Shown here piece by piece: positions 44,295 to 56,361 of a stretch of DNA of 64,000 nucleotides. The DNA is taken from positions 222,971,498-223,035,497 of the forward strand of contig CM060978.1 in the NCBI GenBank assembly GCA_030765065.1, written 5' to 3'. This stretch comes from Deroplatys truncata. Its lineage: Eukaryota; Arthropoda; Insecta; Mantodea; Mantidae. The notes under the pieces are model-generated. The model was not told the DNA's origin and did not search any database. It saw only the letters and a program-made list of their open reading frames with translations. Each line of letters begins with the position of its first letter. Positions within the stretch are counted from its first letter, which is position 1. A program made the position numbers and the translations under genes.

Positions 44295-46127
44295 TCTGAT
44301 GTGTTACACTCACACGACTTTCTCTACTCTTGTACAAAGTATTTTCACAAACTCTTATTCTCCATCTATTTCATATTAATCGAGATAAACATTTGCAGAA
44401 ACGATCTTTTGGCATGCAAAGAGAATTACATTTTACACATAGCGACCAGTTCTAAAAATATTTAACTATCGCTTAAGGCGTACTATGTTCGCTTTGTTTT
44501 GTAACTGCAGTAGCCCTTAAGCACATACATATCTCTTAATAGCTGGTTGCTAGGTACAGCACCATTCTCTTTGCCACAGATTATAACTCTTTGCATATCC
44601 AAGACAAAAAAATCTGATGTGTTACACTCACATGACTTTCTCTACTCTTGTACAAACTATTTTTACAAACGTTTATTCTCCATATGCTTCATATTAATGG
44701 AGATATCGAGATGTCAATCTTATTGCTAATTTTCTTGTAGATGCAAGGGGAATATGGTAGCTTTTAAGCGATGGTCAAATATTTTAACGCTGGTTGCTAT
44801 GCGGCGCATTCCATTCTCTTTGCAAGTCCAGGACATAAAAAAATGAATAACGAATTTGAGAAAAAGTATAAGTATTGGAAAATTTAAGGGAATAACAAGC
44901 AATATCTCGCAAACGGTTCACTCCACAAAAGAAATGTATATGACATAAATTGTGTATTTTAACGCGATCTACATTTTTTGTGTAGTAAAAGTTTGTCTAT
45001 CTCTTATGGTTTACCAGTTATGAAAAAGTCGTTCATAACGAAGAATACTTTTGGAGACATTCCCAGAAAATTCGAGATATACATTTTATTTGTCATGACA
45101 ATATCTTAAACATATGATATTTTAATCAAAATCGTTAGAGCCGTTTTTGAGAAAATTAAAATTTTCGAAAAATGTTCCATGTATAGGGTAGTCTGGTGTG
45201 GAGGGATTTTTTTGAAAACCTTCGTGTCGCATCTCTGAAAGATACTGAACCTAAATACCAAGTTTGGTGTTTATCCGACTGTTCGTTTTTGAGTTATGCT
45301 GTTCACAGACACACAGACACACAGACAGACACACAGACACACAGACACACAGACACACAGACAGACACACACACGGACATGTTTCCAAAAATGCTTTTTT
45401 TGGATTCAGGAGGTCTCAAAACATGTATTTCCGGTGAAATCTCGGTATCGAATTTTTGGGTGGAATGCAATACTTCCCCTACTTACTATACGTAGTAGAG
45501 AAAGTAAAAATGAATAACGAATTCCCATTTTAGAAAATAAGTATTGAAAAATTTAAGGGAATAACAAGCAATATCTCGAAAATGGTTCACGCAACAAAAA
45601 AAGTGTATATCACATAAATTGTGTATTTTAACGCGATCTACATTTTTGGTGTAGTAAAACCTTGTCTATCTCTTATGGTTTACCAGTTATGCAAAAGTCG
45701 TTCACAATGAAATATACTTTCGGAGACATTCCCAGAAAATTCAAGATATACATTTTATTTGTCATGAAAATATCTTAAACATATGATATTTTAATCGAAA
45801 TCGTTAGAGCCATGTTTGAGAAAATTAAAATATTCGAAAAATGTTTCATGTAAAGGGTAATCTGGGGTGGGGGGATTTTCCTGAAAACCTTTGTGTCGCA
45901 TCTCTGAAAGATACTGAACCTAAATACCAAGTTTGGTGTTTATCCGACTGTTCGTTTCTGAGTTATGCTGTTCACAGACACACAGACACACACCCGGACA
46001 TGTTTCCAAAAATGCTTTTATTGGATTAGGGGGCCTCAAAACATGTATTTACGGTGAAATCTCGGTATCGAATTTTTGGGTGGAATACAATACTTCCCCT
46101 ACTTACTATACGTAGAGAGAAAGTAAC
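44295..46127 (+). repeat. L repeat, outer copy with nested L repeat
   Basis: Forward L sequence at 44295-44612 and 45511-46127, ending CGTAGAGAGAAAGTAACAAG. The interruption is at the A-run of AAGACAAAAAATGAATAACG. Confidence 0.88.
44613..45510 (+). repeat. L repeat nested at the internal A-run
   Basis: A complete copy, TCTGATGTGTTACACTCACA to GAAAGTAAAAA, with a CAGACACA microsatellite at 45307-45374. The forward frame across its second half is open for 99 codons. Confidence 0.9.
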
Positions 46128-46526
46128 AAGAACGAACACTTATATTTCAACGTGTACTGATTAAAATATTGCAAACTCAAACAACCAAACGATAGCAAAA
46201 TATGTACTTGACAGGAATTCTACATTCTAATGAGATTTACATTTTCCCATAGTAACTTTGTATCATTTATGGATTCCCAGATGTATAAAATTCAATAACA
46301 ATGAAGAGTCCTTCACAAGCTATTTGAAGAAAATTCAAAATTTAATTTTTCATTTTAGTATTTAAAACATTATCTTATAATCCAAATCGTTAGCACCGTT
46401 TATTTTGTAAGAAATCTGAAATACTCGTAAGTAAACAATTTCGAGGTAAAGTATTACTTCCTAAAGAATGTTAGCCTGAAAACATGCCGGAGTTAAGTAT
46501 GAAATTGGGTGTTTATAAGAGTTTCA
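46128..46526 (+). repeat. Very diverged L-like sequence
   Basis: Order and spacing of AAAACATTATCTTATAATCC, AATCGTTAGCACCG and GTATGAAATTGGGTGTTTAT follow the L repeat, but identity is low. Probably an ancient copy. Confidence 0.5.
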
Positions 46527-48212
46527 TTTTTACTTTCTCTACCACTTGCCTGCAGTAAGTGGAGGAAGTATAGCATTCCACACAAAAATTAAATTTTACC
46601 GAAAATGCACTTTTTGAGGCTCTCTGAATAAAAAATATGTGTTACACTCACATGACATTCTCTACTCTTGTACATACTATTTTTACAAACGCTTATTCTC
46701 CATATGCTTCATGTTAATCGAGATATCGAGATGTTAATCTTATTGCTCATTTTCTTGTAGATGCAAGGGTAATTGGTAGTCTTTAAGCGATAGTCAAATA
46801 TTTTAAGAGCTGGTTGCTATGCGGAGTATTCCATTCTCTTTGCATTACAAGGACACAAAAAAATGAATAACGAATTTGAGAAAACCTATAAGTATTGGAA
46901 AATTTAAGGGAATAACAAGCAATATCTCGAACAGGTTCACTCAACAAAAAAAATGTATATAACATAAATTGTGTATTTTAACGCGATATACATTTTTTGT
47001 GTTGTAAAATTTTTGTGTATCTCTTATGGTTTACCAGTTATGCAAAAGTCGTTCACAATGAAGAATACTTTTGGAGACATTCCCAGAAAATTCAAGATAC
47101 GCATTTTATTTGTCATGAAAATATCTTAAACATATGATAGTTTAATAAAAATCGTTAGAGCCATTTTTGAGAAAATTAAAATTTTCGAAAAATGTTCCAT
47201 GTAAAGGGTAATCTGGGGTGGGGGGATTTTCTTGAAAACCTTCGTGTCGCATCTCTGGAAGATCCTAAACCTAATTACCAAGTTTGGTGTTTATCCGACT
47301 GTTCGTTTCTGAGTTATGCTGTTCACAGACAGACACACACACGGACACACACTCACACAGTGACACACACACAGACACACACACGGACATGTTTCCAAAA
47401 ATGCTTTTTTTGGATTCAGGGGGTCTCTAAACATGTATTTCCGGTGAAATCTCGGTATCGAATTTTTGGGTGGAATACAATACTTCCCCTATTTACTATA
47501 CGTAGTAGAGAAATTAAAAAAGTCAATGTGTGTATGCCTATCTTAACGAAAAGCGGCCAAATACTAAACTTGGTACTTAGGTTTAGCGCCTTCCAAGCAT
47601 GCGACAAGAAGATTTTCAAGCAAATCTCTTCCAAAACTCTCCTTTATATAGAAAAAGTTTTGTTACCTTATATTATCTCAAAAATGACTAACGATTTGTA
47701 TTAATATATAATATGTATGAGATACATGAAAAATAAAATGTATATCTTGAATTTTCTGGGAATAGCCTCTTTATTCTGAATGGCATTTGTATAACTGCTA
47801 ACCCGTAAGGTATGGACGTAATGAAATACGGAAAATACGTGAATCTCATTTAGGTACCCAGTTTATGTCAAATAACCTTTTTTTGTGGCGTTAACAATTT
47901 CCGAGATATTTCTTGTTATTAGTTTGAATTTTCAAATGCTGTTCTCAACTGCAAGTCGATATTCTTTTATTCCACCCTTTTTTTTTTCGTGCAGAGCTAA
48001 CCTAATTTCAAAGCCATCACATAGCGACCAACTTTGAATGGATTTGACAAATACTTTAGTTTACTGAATGGTTCTTATACCCACATCAAATGCATAAGGA
48101 GGCATTGTAAGCTTATATGTACTAACAATATGCAGATGCAGGAATAAGCTTTTGTAAGAATAGTTTGTAGTAGAGTGACTAGAGAAGGTCATGTGAGTGC
48201 TATACATAAAAA
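46527..48212 (-). repeat. L repeat, outer copy with nested L repeat
   Basis: Reversed L sequence at 46527-46635 and 47521-48212. The interruption lies in the A-run of CTCTGAATAAAAAA. Confidence 0.82.
46636..47520 (+). repeat. L repeat nested in a reversed L repeat
   Basis: A complete copy from TATGTGTTACACTCACATG to GTAGAGAAATTAAAAA, with a short CA/GACA microsatellite. Confidence 0.88.
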
Positions 48213-48623
48213 TTTCATATATTTACTTAATAAGAATTACTACATTTTCTATGATTAATTTATTTGGTGTAGCATTACAGAATAAATCATAATTAGAGTA
48301 GTGAATAAGCTTATGAAGAAAAATTTTTTTTCATTAAAATTATGCCACAACAGATGCTCAAGAAATAATTCTCAGCATCTTGAAACAGGCATGTTGTAGG
48401 AAAACGCAAAAGAAAAGGTGATATAAGCTTTTAAAAGCCTACTCATTTGTCATTTCAATATCGTCAATACACATTTTACAATGGTAGAATACAAAAATGT
48501 ATAATGACATGTTGTGTGTACTATTAGTCTTAAGTGCATTTATAGTAAAACTAGAATTGTACAAGTTTATCATTTTTGACGAAAATCTCAATCCCTAGGT
48601 CCCTTAACAAAGCAGATCTAAAG
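48213..48623. other. AT-rich sequence, nothing recognised
   Basis: No repeat match or coding pattern before the element beginning at 48624. Confidence 0.35.
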
Positions 48624-48634
48624 TACACTGTGTA

Positions 48635-49905
48635 TACGAGGTGTGATCAAAAAGTTTCCGGAATGACGTCATAAATACTACACAACAGTTTGTTTTGTCT
48701 AATCTGCACTGTCACCCTCGAAGTAGTCTCCTTGGGAGTTGATACACTTGTCCCAGCGGTTCTGCCCTGCTGGAAGCACCTCTGGAAGTCCTCTTCTTTC
48801 AACATGTTCAGAGCCTTCTGCGATTCGCGATGGATGACATCAATGTCCTCAAAACGGTGTCCTCGGAGCCGCATTTTAAGTCCCGGGAAAAGAAAAAAGT
48901 CCACTGGTGCCAAATCTGGAGAATAGACGGGATGGGGAACAGTATTCATCCTATTTTTATCCAAAAATTGGCGAACAGAAAGGGCCTTGTGCGCGGGCGC
49001 ATTGTCATGATGCAGGAACCAGTCACTACTCCTTTTCTCCGGCCGTTGGCGTCGCACATTATCCCTTAATCTTTGCAGCACTTGTTTGTAGAACATTTGC
49101 TTCACTGCTTGACCCTGTGAAACAAATTCCTTATGTAAAATGCCTTTAATGTCAAAAAATCATCATTGACTTCACTTTGGATCGAACTTGTCTGGCCTTT
49201 TTCGGGTGTGGAGATGAAGGACTCTTCCATTGTGAAGATTGTTGCTTCGTTTCTGGATCGTACCCATAAATCCATGTTTCATCACCATGATTTTCTCCAT
49301 AAATTGTGGGTCATTTTGTAGCTGTTCTTTAAGATTTGTGCAGGCAATCACACGGCTTTCCTTTTGGTCATTTGAAAGCAGGCGGGGTACGAACTTGGCG
49401 ACAATTCTTCTCATGTCCAAATTGTCTTTCTTATTGTAATGCGTCTATCATTTAAGGCCATTTCCCTCACCTGATTGATATTTTCATCAGTTTTGCTGGA
49501 ACAGGGTCGCCCCGAACGATCCGCATCTTTAACTGATGTCACACCACTTTTAAATTTCGAAAACCACTCAAATGCTTGAGTTTTGCCCATAATTTCCTCC
49601 CCATAAGCTGTTCTTAACATTTTATAGGCTTCTGTTGCAGTTTTACCGAGTTTAAAGCAAAATTTGATGTTCGTTGTTTGTTCTTCGTAATCTGACATTT
49701 TTGCTACGCGGAAAAATGGAGCACTAATAAAACACGTGTTCACTTCAGAGCGTCTATCTCGTCACTGCATGGTCACAGGAAGTCAGGTGACATCTCATTT
49801 TTATCGGGAAGGAACCTGCATGTACAGTCTGGGTAAGAATCAAAGAAGTCTCAGCGTCAGCATTGTTGTGAAGCCATTTCGGAAACTTTTTGATCACACC
49901 TCGTA
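48635..49905 (-). mobile_element. mariner transposon in the terminal repeat of element 4
   Basis: The ends TACGAGGTGTGATCAAAAAG and, reversed, TACGAGGTGTGATCAAAAAG are identical over about 30 bases. Length is 1271 bp with TA at both limits. The near-perfect terminal repeats and long open stretches make it the youngest mariner in the window. Confidence 0.93.
48647..49698 (-). pseudogene. mariner transposase (D,D34D), a few frameshifts
   Basis: It starts at the ATG at 49698 (MSDYEEQTTNIKFCFKLGKT), preferred over the upstream ATG because it matches the family start. N-terminal helix-turn-helix domains (FEWFSKFKSGV, GRPCSSKTDENINQVR) lie in the 49698-49411 frame. MRRIVAKFVPRLLSNDQKES follows in the next. 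The first catalytic motif GDETWIYG is intact but lies one frame away from its upstream codons, so a single-base change broke the gene near 49280. The last part (49105-48647) carries FLHHDNAPAH, then YSPDLAPVDFFLF: 34 residues separate the two Asp, the D34D spacing of mariner. All three catalytic Asp survive. About 345 codons in total, the normal length. Only a handful of lesions inactivate it. Confidence 0.9.
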
Positions 49906-50327
49906 GAGAAATCACCGACAACGCTTAGTATGTTGGGCGGGACATTAAACTGAACATTCTTCAAGAGGGAATCCATGTCCAGAAATACATGGTGTGGACG
50001 TTGTGAGGCGCCAGTTTTCATTGGAATGTTGTTGGCTTCCTAATGTATTTATGCAACCCTTTCGCTTTCAGCGTAAGGACATATTGTGTCTTAATTTTTC
50101 TGCGCACGCACTACATTCGTCCATAATCCAAGGTTCGCATTATAATAGGTTAGTTTGTGTAATGTAACGTTGTTGACATGTACACAAATACCGAAATGAC
50201 CGATATGCTACTTGCATACGGCAGAGCTGCTGCACGATTGTATGCGGAAAGGTTTCCAAATAGAATACTCTGCATCATACGACGTTCGCGGCAACTGTGA
50301 GAAACCGAAAAGTTGCAAGTAGGTGCC

Positions 50328-50660
50328 AATTTTCCACCATTGTACCGTGTACGTACAGTAAAGTGTACGGTTTTGCTTTTTACAATTTTAGTGTAGTGTT
50401 GAGAAATTGTTCTGTAGTTAAGCTAGGCATTCTGATTACTGATTAATTAATTATTCTGTATCTGCGTTCGGTATTAGGTGTCTGCTGATATCAATATATA
50501 ACGAGAATGCCGGATCGCAGATTCCTGAAAATCGTTTTCAGTTATGAGGCCTAAGGTTATAGAACCAGAGGTAGACCGTTTCTAGATAGCAAGACCAATT
50601 CTTGAAGTCGGAAAAGGCCTCATGGCTTAATCCTTGTTGAAGAAGAATAAGAATATGATC
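50328..50660 (+). mobile_element. 5'-truncated LINE fragment
   Basis: Flanked by the 7-base duplication aggtgcc (50321-50327, 50661-50667) within the element 4 transposase. The interior reads RMPDRRFLKIVFSYEA and, after a stop, GYRTRGRP, a pattern seen near the C-terminus of arthropod LINE proteins. It ends in AAGAAGAATAAGAATATG rather than a clean poly(A). Confidence 0.65.
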
Positions 50661-50898
50661 AGGTGCCTAAAACGGATGCGGGCCGTCCACGCTCGGTTCG
50701 AACACGTTGTTTTGAGAGGAGGTGTTGAGACGTTTCGAATACGACCTACCACCAGCACGCATCAATTGGCGCAAACGCTGGGCACGTTCACGCTAGCGTG
50801 TTGTCCATGAACAACAGCTCATCCATCCATATCACCTGCAGAAAGTCCACGCACTGGTAGAAGAGGACTACCCACGCCGAGTACAGTTTGCGCAATGG

Positions 50899-51629
50899 TA
50901 CGAGGGCAGGCCAGAAGGTCCCAGACGTTTTGGCCTATCGTGGCTATGAGTAGAGCTAGAGCCGCCATCTTGGTGTCAGAACGTTCCTACATTTAGTACG
51001 CATCCAGCTGTGGTAGCATGAGGACTGTGCCTTCCTTACTGTGCTCTCTGTGAGTTGTTAAAGTATGCGCTGCAATATAAAATCCGGCCACTTGTGAAGT
51101 GCTGTTGGCTAAATAGAACAAACCAATTGAAATTTATCGTCAACTTTGTGATGTTTACGGGCAGGGAATAATGAGTGAAATTCGAGTCAGGCAATGGTGC
51201 ATTGATTTTAAAAATGGCCGTACCAATGTTCACAACGAGGATAGCAGTGGTAGGCCTAGCCTTATGACCGATGAACTGTCAATGCAAATCAATGACAACA
51301 TTCGTGAAAATCATCGTTTCACGATTACAGAACGTTCGGAACATTTCCCCCAAATTTCACGGAGTTTGGTGCATCAAATTGGTGCTTTGACACTGACGCT
51401 GAACTGCATGCCGGTGTAAACCAGTGGTTGAAGTCGCAGGCGGCAGATTTCTACAGAGAGGGTATTGAAAAACTTGTGCCACGGCATGATAAATGCCTCA
51501 ATTTGAATGGCGATTATGTAGAAAAATAGATTAGGAGTGTACCTTTCAAATGTAGATAAAAACTTTGATATTTGCATTCTGTTAATTGTTTATTTCAAAA
51601 CGTCTGGGACTTTCTGGATTACCCTCGTA
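50899..51629 (+). mobile_element. Internally deleted mariner, 731 bp
   Basis: Terminal repeats share CCAGACGTTTT and the CGAGGG ends: CGAGGGCAGGCCAGAAGG at the left and, reversed, CGAGGGTAATCCAGAAAG at the right. TA lies at 50899-50900 and 51628-51629. It is inserted right after codons for LVEEDYPRRVQFAQW of the element 4 transposase. Confidence 0.9.
51171..51529 (+). pseudogene. mariner transposase, N- and C-terminus only
   Basis: It starts MSEIRVRQWCIDFKNGRTNV, with the two helix-turn-helix regions up to HFPQISRSLVHQI. The sequence then jumps, with a frame change, to the last part of the family, QWLKSQAADFYREGIEKLVP and GDYVEK. All three catalytic Asp are missing. It is of the same subfamily as the copy at 4335-5279. 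Confidence 0.85.
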
Positions 51630-52369
51630 TTTACAGCGCTGCATACTGCAGTCACTATTCCCGACTTTGGTACTGAGGGTACGTTCTCTCGAAACGGCAT
51701 TGTGAGCTTTCACAACATTCATGTTGGGACAGACAAATCCGCGTGCGCAATTGGTTAAAATTAACCAATGCACGTTCAGTGTGAACGTATGTGCTGGGAT
51801 AATTGATGAAACCAGATCACTGGGTCGCATCTACGGCCAACCAGACTAACAGAACCGACATACCTCACTTCAGAGGAAGGTCTTATTACACGAATCCAAG
51901 CTGCGACAGAACTACTGTGCACACGGCAGCACTTGCACCGCCGATGTACACTCTACATTCAAATACGAGGTCAACGTTTTGAGCCACTTTTGTAATTTAC
52001 TGCACGGTGTGATGTTATTTTGGGGTTCCTTAACGAGATGTGGAACGCACATCCATCAACATATCCGTACCGTTCGCAAAATCCGACGCCCCACAGCGCC
52101 CTAGCCATGGATTTCCGGATATGGGTTCTCTCTTGAAAAATGTTCACTTTAATGTCCCGCCCAACATATTAAGCGCTTTCGGTAGCTTTTCTCTACAGCC
52201 TGTATACGTGACATAAATAAGTGTTAGAACTCGTAGCATTTATTACTACAAATATTTTGGGAAAGAAGTGTTAATTGTCTTAATTTTATGATCCTCTCCG
52301 GATAAGTTACTCTTAATTTTGAACGATTTAAATCAAATTAGAACTTTATCCACAAATGCCCTTAAAATT

Positions 52370-52800
52370 ACCGAGCGAGGCGGCCTCGCGGAAACGTGTT
52401 CAACTCACATTCGGGAGGTCCCGGGTTCGATCCCCGGCGACGGCACTCTGATCCATGGTTATTCGTGGTTTCCGCGAGTTCGACAGGCGAATTCTGGGGC
52501 GGTTTCTTCTCTACCATGAGTTCCCTTTCATTGCGTTTCCTTCTCATTTTCAGGGGTGCTTCTAGGTTTCGTGGTGTATGGCGGTACTGGACGGATGACG
52601 CGGATGTATGCTCAATGGAAGGAGTATTCCCCGTGGACACCAGAGGGCTGCTCGATTAGTGAGCTGTTCATCGTCCTAACATGGCGGCTCCAGCAGTGGG
52701 ACCGGTCTGCGACCTTAGAAATGTTTAGGGACCTATAGCCTGTAGCGCCCTGTGGTTCCTTCAGCTCGTCCCTTCCTCCTAGGAGGTGGTAGCCGCAATA
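52370..52800 (+). repeat. tRNA-derived SINE family F
   Basis: Head with GAGCGAGGCGGCCTCGCGGA as an A-box-like region and GGTTCGATCCCCGG as a near-perfect B box (about 52424). The following GTGGTTTCCGCGAGTTC and GACAGGCGAATTCTGGGG recall, by inference, the shared core of several insect SINEs. The limit at the right is uncertain. Confidence 0.6.
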
Positions 52801-53120
52801 GTTCTGTGTAGCACACAGCGCGCGAGGTGTTCCTTTAAAATTAAATATGAAGTTTCAAATACATTCATGCAATGTAGTACACCTTTATAGAAACCTTCAT
52901 TTAAATTGCTATCATTTGCAGATTTCAACCAAATCTCTGAAGCTGGTGAACGACTTTTATTCACACTCGTGTAGCACCCTAGCTGCGTACTAAGCACAAA
53001 TTGATGCTAGCATGTTTCGCAGTAACAATGTCTGAAAATGATCTCGGTTATGTTAATAATTAACTGTAATTACGATTGTCTTCAGTGAATGCGAACGTGT
53101 GTTTAAAAAAGTGAGTGAGT

Positions 53121-54064
53121 GTCATACATTCACATGACTTTCTCTACTCTTGTATAAAGTTTTTTAAAAACGCTTACTGTATGTCTACTTCATGTTAATT
53201 GAGATAAATATTTGCACAGACTATCATATCGCTAATCTTATTGTAGGTGCAAGGGGAATATGGTAGTATTTAAGCGATAGTCAAATGTTTTAAGAGCTGG
53301 TTGCTATGCGGCGCATTTCATTCTCTTTGTATGTCCAGTACATAAAAAAATCTGATGTGTTACACTCACAGGACTTTCTCTACTCTTGTACAAACTATTT
53401 TTACAAACACTTATTCTCCATATGCTTCATGTTAATCGAGATATCGAGATGTTAATCTTATTGCTAATTTTCTTGTAGATGCAAGGGGAATTGATAGGCT
53501 TTAAGCGATAGTCAAATATTTTAAGAGCTGGTTGCTATGTGCAGTATTCCGCTTTCTTTGCATTACCAGGACAAAAAAATTGAATAACGAATTTGAGAAA
53601 AAGTATAAGTATTGGAAAATTTAAGGGAATATAATTTAAGGGAAACAAGCAATATCTCGAAAATCGTTCACTCAACAACAAAAATGTTTATGACATAAAT
53701 TGTGTATTTTAACGCAATCTACATTTTTTGTGCAGTAAAATTTTGTCTATCTCTTATGGTTTACCAGTTATGCAAAAGTCGTTCACAATGAAGAATACTT
53801 TTAGAGACATTCCCCGAAAATTCGAGATATACATTTCATTTGTCATGAAAATATCTTAAACATATGATATTTTAATCAAAATCGTTAGAGCCATTTTTGA
53901 GAAAATTAAACTTTTCGCAAAATGTTCCATGTAAAGGTAATCTGGGGTGGGGGGATTTTCTTGAAAACCTTCGTGTCGCATCTCTAGAAGATACTGAACC
54001 TAAATACCAAGGTTGGTGTTTATCCGACTGTTCGTTTCTGAGTTATGTTGTTCACAGACAGACT

Positions 54065-54119
<55 letters not shown>

Positions 54120-54867
54120 ACACACGGACATGTTTCTAAAAATGCTTTTTGTGGATTCAGGGGGTCTCAATACATGTATATCCGGTGAAATCTCGGTATC
54201 GAATTTTTGGGTGGAATACAATACTTCCCCTACTTACTATACGTAGTAGAGAAAGTAAAATAACGAATAACGAATTCCCTTTTGAGAAAAATTGGAAAAC
54301 TCAAACAAATAACAAGGTATACCTCGGAAATGGTTCACTCCAAAAAAAAGGATGTATATGACATAAATTGTATGTTTTAACGAGATGAACATTGTTTGTG
54401 TAGAAACATTTTGTCTAGCTTACGGTTTACCAGTTATGCAAAAGCCATGCAGAATGAAGAGGACTCTTGGGGATATTCCCAGAAAACTCATGATATACAT
54501 TTCATTTGTCATAAAAATATCTCAAATATATGATATTTTAATCAAAATCGTAGGAGCCATTTTTGAGAAAACAAAAATTTTCAAAAAATGTTCTATGTAA
54601 ACGGTAGTCTAGATTGGGGGGATTTTCCTGAAAACCTTGGTGTCGTATGTTTGAAAGATATTGAACCTAAATACCAAATTTGGCATTTTATTTGACTTTT
54701 CGTTTTTGAGACACACTGCTCATAGACACACAGACACTGGCACATACTCGGACCTTTTTTCTAAAAATGCCTCAAAATATGTATTTCCGGTGAAATTTTG
54801 GTATCGAATTTTTGGGCGCAATGCAATACTTTCCCTACTTAACTATACGTGGTAGAGAAAGTAAAAA
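53121..54867 (+). repeat. L repeat, outer copy with nested L repeat
   Basis: Forward L sequence at 53121-53350 and 54261-54867. The interruption is at the same A-run (before TAACGAATAACG) as in the 44295-46127 pair. Confidence 0.87.
53351..54260 (+). repeat. L repeat nested at the internal A-run
   Basis: A complete copy from TCTGATGTGTTACACTCACA to GAAAGTAAAA. Its microsatellite is a CA run at 54065-54127. Confidence 0.9.
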
Positions 54868-54964
54868 TGCCACAGGGACCATGCAAAATTACGACCTTTT
54901 ATTGCCTATGTTCTGTAGGGCATTAATTGATTTCTGTTTATCTTGATATAACTCTGGTCATCAT

Positions 54965-55806
54965 TACTTTCTCTACTACGTATAGTAAGTAGGAGAAGTA
55001 TTGTATTCCACCCAAAAATTCGATACCGAGATTTCACCGGAAATATATGTTTTGAGATCACCTGAATCCAAAAAACGTATTTTTGGAAACATGTCCGCGT
55101 GTGTGTCTGTGTGTCTGTGAACAGCATAACTCAGAAACGAACAGTCGGATAAACACCAAACTTGGTATTTAGGTTCAGTATCTTCCGATGCGACACGAAG
55201 GTTTTCAAGAAAATCTCCCACCCAAGATTGCCCTTTACATGGAATATTTTTCGAAAATTTTAATTTTCTCAAAAATGGCTGTAACGATTTTGATTAAAAT
55301 ATCATATGTTTAAGATATTTTCATGACAAATGAAATGTATATCTCGAATTTTCTGGGAATGTCTTTAAAAGTATTCTTCATTGTCAACGACTTTTGCATA
55401 ACTGGTAAACCATAAGAGATAGACAAAATTGTACTGCATAAACAATGTAGATCGCGTTAAAATACACAATTTTTGTCATATACATTTTTGTTGTTGAGCG
55501 AACCATTTTCGAGATGTTGCTTGTTATTCCCTTAAAGTTTCCAATACTTATACTATTTGTCAAATGGGAATTCGTTATTCATTTTTTTATGTACTGGACA
55601 TGCAAAGAGAATGGAATGCGCTACATAGCAACCAACTCTTAAAAGATTTGACTATCACTTAAAGCCTACCATACTCACCTTGCACCTACAAGAGAATTAG
55701 CAATAAGGTTAATATCTCGATTAACATGAAGCATATGGAGAATAAGCATTTGTAAAAATAGTTTGTACAAGAGTAGAGAAAGACATGTGAGTGTAACACA
55801 TCAGAA
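54965..55806 (-). repeat. L repeat, full reversed copy
   Basis: From TACTTTCTCTACTACGTATA to GAGTGTAACACATCAGA, followed by a T-run. It is a good reference for the family. Confidence 0.88.
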
Positions 55807-56361
55807 TTTTTTTTATTATGTAGACGTTAAAGTGATGTCCTAATAGTTTCCACATTCCTCCAGCTTATTTGTAGCTTGTTTGATTCCAAGAAACCAGCTC
55901 GTTCGCAAAGTTAAACGGATGGAAATAAACTGAACTTCCTGCACGTGTTTTTACTGGCTGCAGATACAGCAGGCATCACCAATCCTGTATTTTTCAGTGA
56001 CACGAGATTAGGTAATAGCACGATCCTTTTCACATTCAAGGTCGTACAATCATGGTGCAGTTTCTCTTCCTGCAAACTTCACCAGATGGCTAAAGTGAGT
56101 CGTTTGTTTTCCTGCAGCCTTGATGAATCGTAAAGTACGCAATCTGTTGCTGAATGGATGCGCTATTAAGGCTTTAATTCTCCAAATGTTAAGTTGCACA
56201 CTTAATAGTTAATAGTTCTTGAAGAGAGTGCCCTTATTTGTGAAGAGTTGTCGACGTAATCTTATGTATGCCATAATGACTTTCCAAAGAAACAAGCGTT
56301 GTTTTATATAGTTTATTAAACTAAAATATTAAAAGTTATTATTACATTAGTATCATAATTA
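55807..56361. other. Unassigned sequence
   Basis: Contains a 62-codon open frame (55945-56133) without recognisable pattern. No repeat match seen. Confidence 0.35.

Larger units (their letters stand above)
50178..51996 (+). pseudogene. DUF4817-type transposase of element 4, interrupted
   Basis: It starts MYTNTEMTDMLLAYG at 50178, the DUF4817 helix-turn-helix, then AARLYAERFPNR. Insertions at 50328 and 50899 split it. Between them lie DAGRP-like codons near 50680 and LVEEDYPRRVQFAQW just before 50899. After the second insertion, GTFSRNGIVSFHNIHV (51684-51730) is the segment following the first catalytic Asp, but the expected TDE triplet reads GTE, so the Asp is gone. The C-terminus RRCTLYIQIRGQRFEPLL ends at a stop near 51994. 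Much of the middle between the first Asp and the C-terminus, including the second and third catalytic sites, is deleted. Confidence 0.78.
48624..52204 (+). mobile_element. DUF4817-type transposon (element 4) with three nested insertions
   Basis: Terminal inverted repeats of about 70 bases share TATGTTGGGCGGGACATTAA on the left (after the nested mariner) and the reverse complement at 52148-52172 on the right, with TA at both limits. Removing the mariner at 48635-49905 joins the left terminal repeat. A LINE fragment (50328-50660) and a short mariner (50899-51629) lie inside the transposase gene. Confidence 0.85.
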
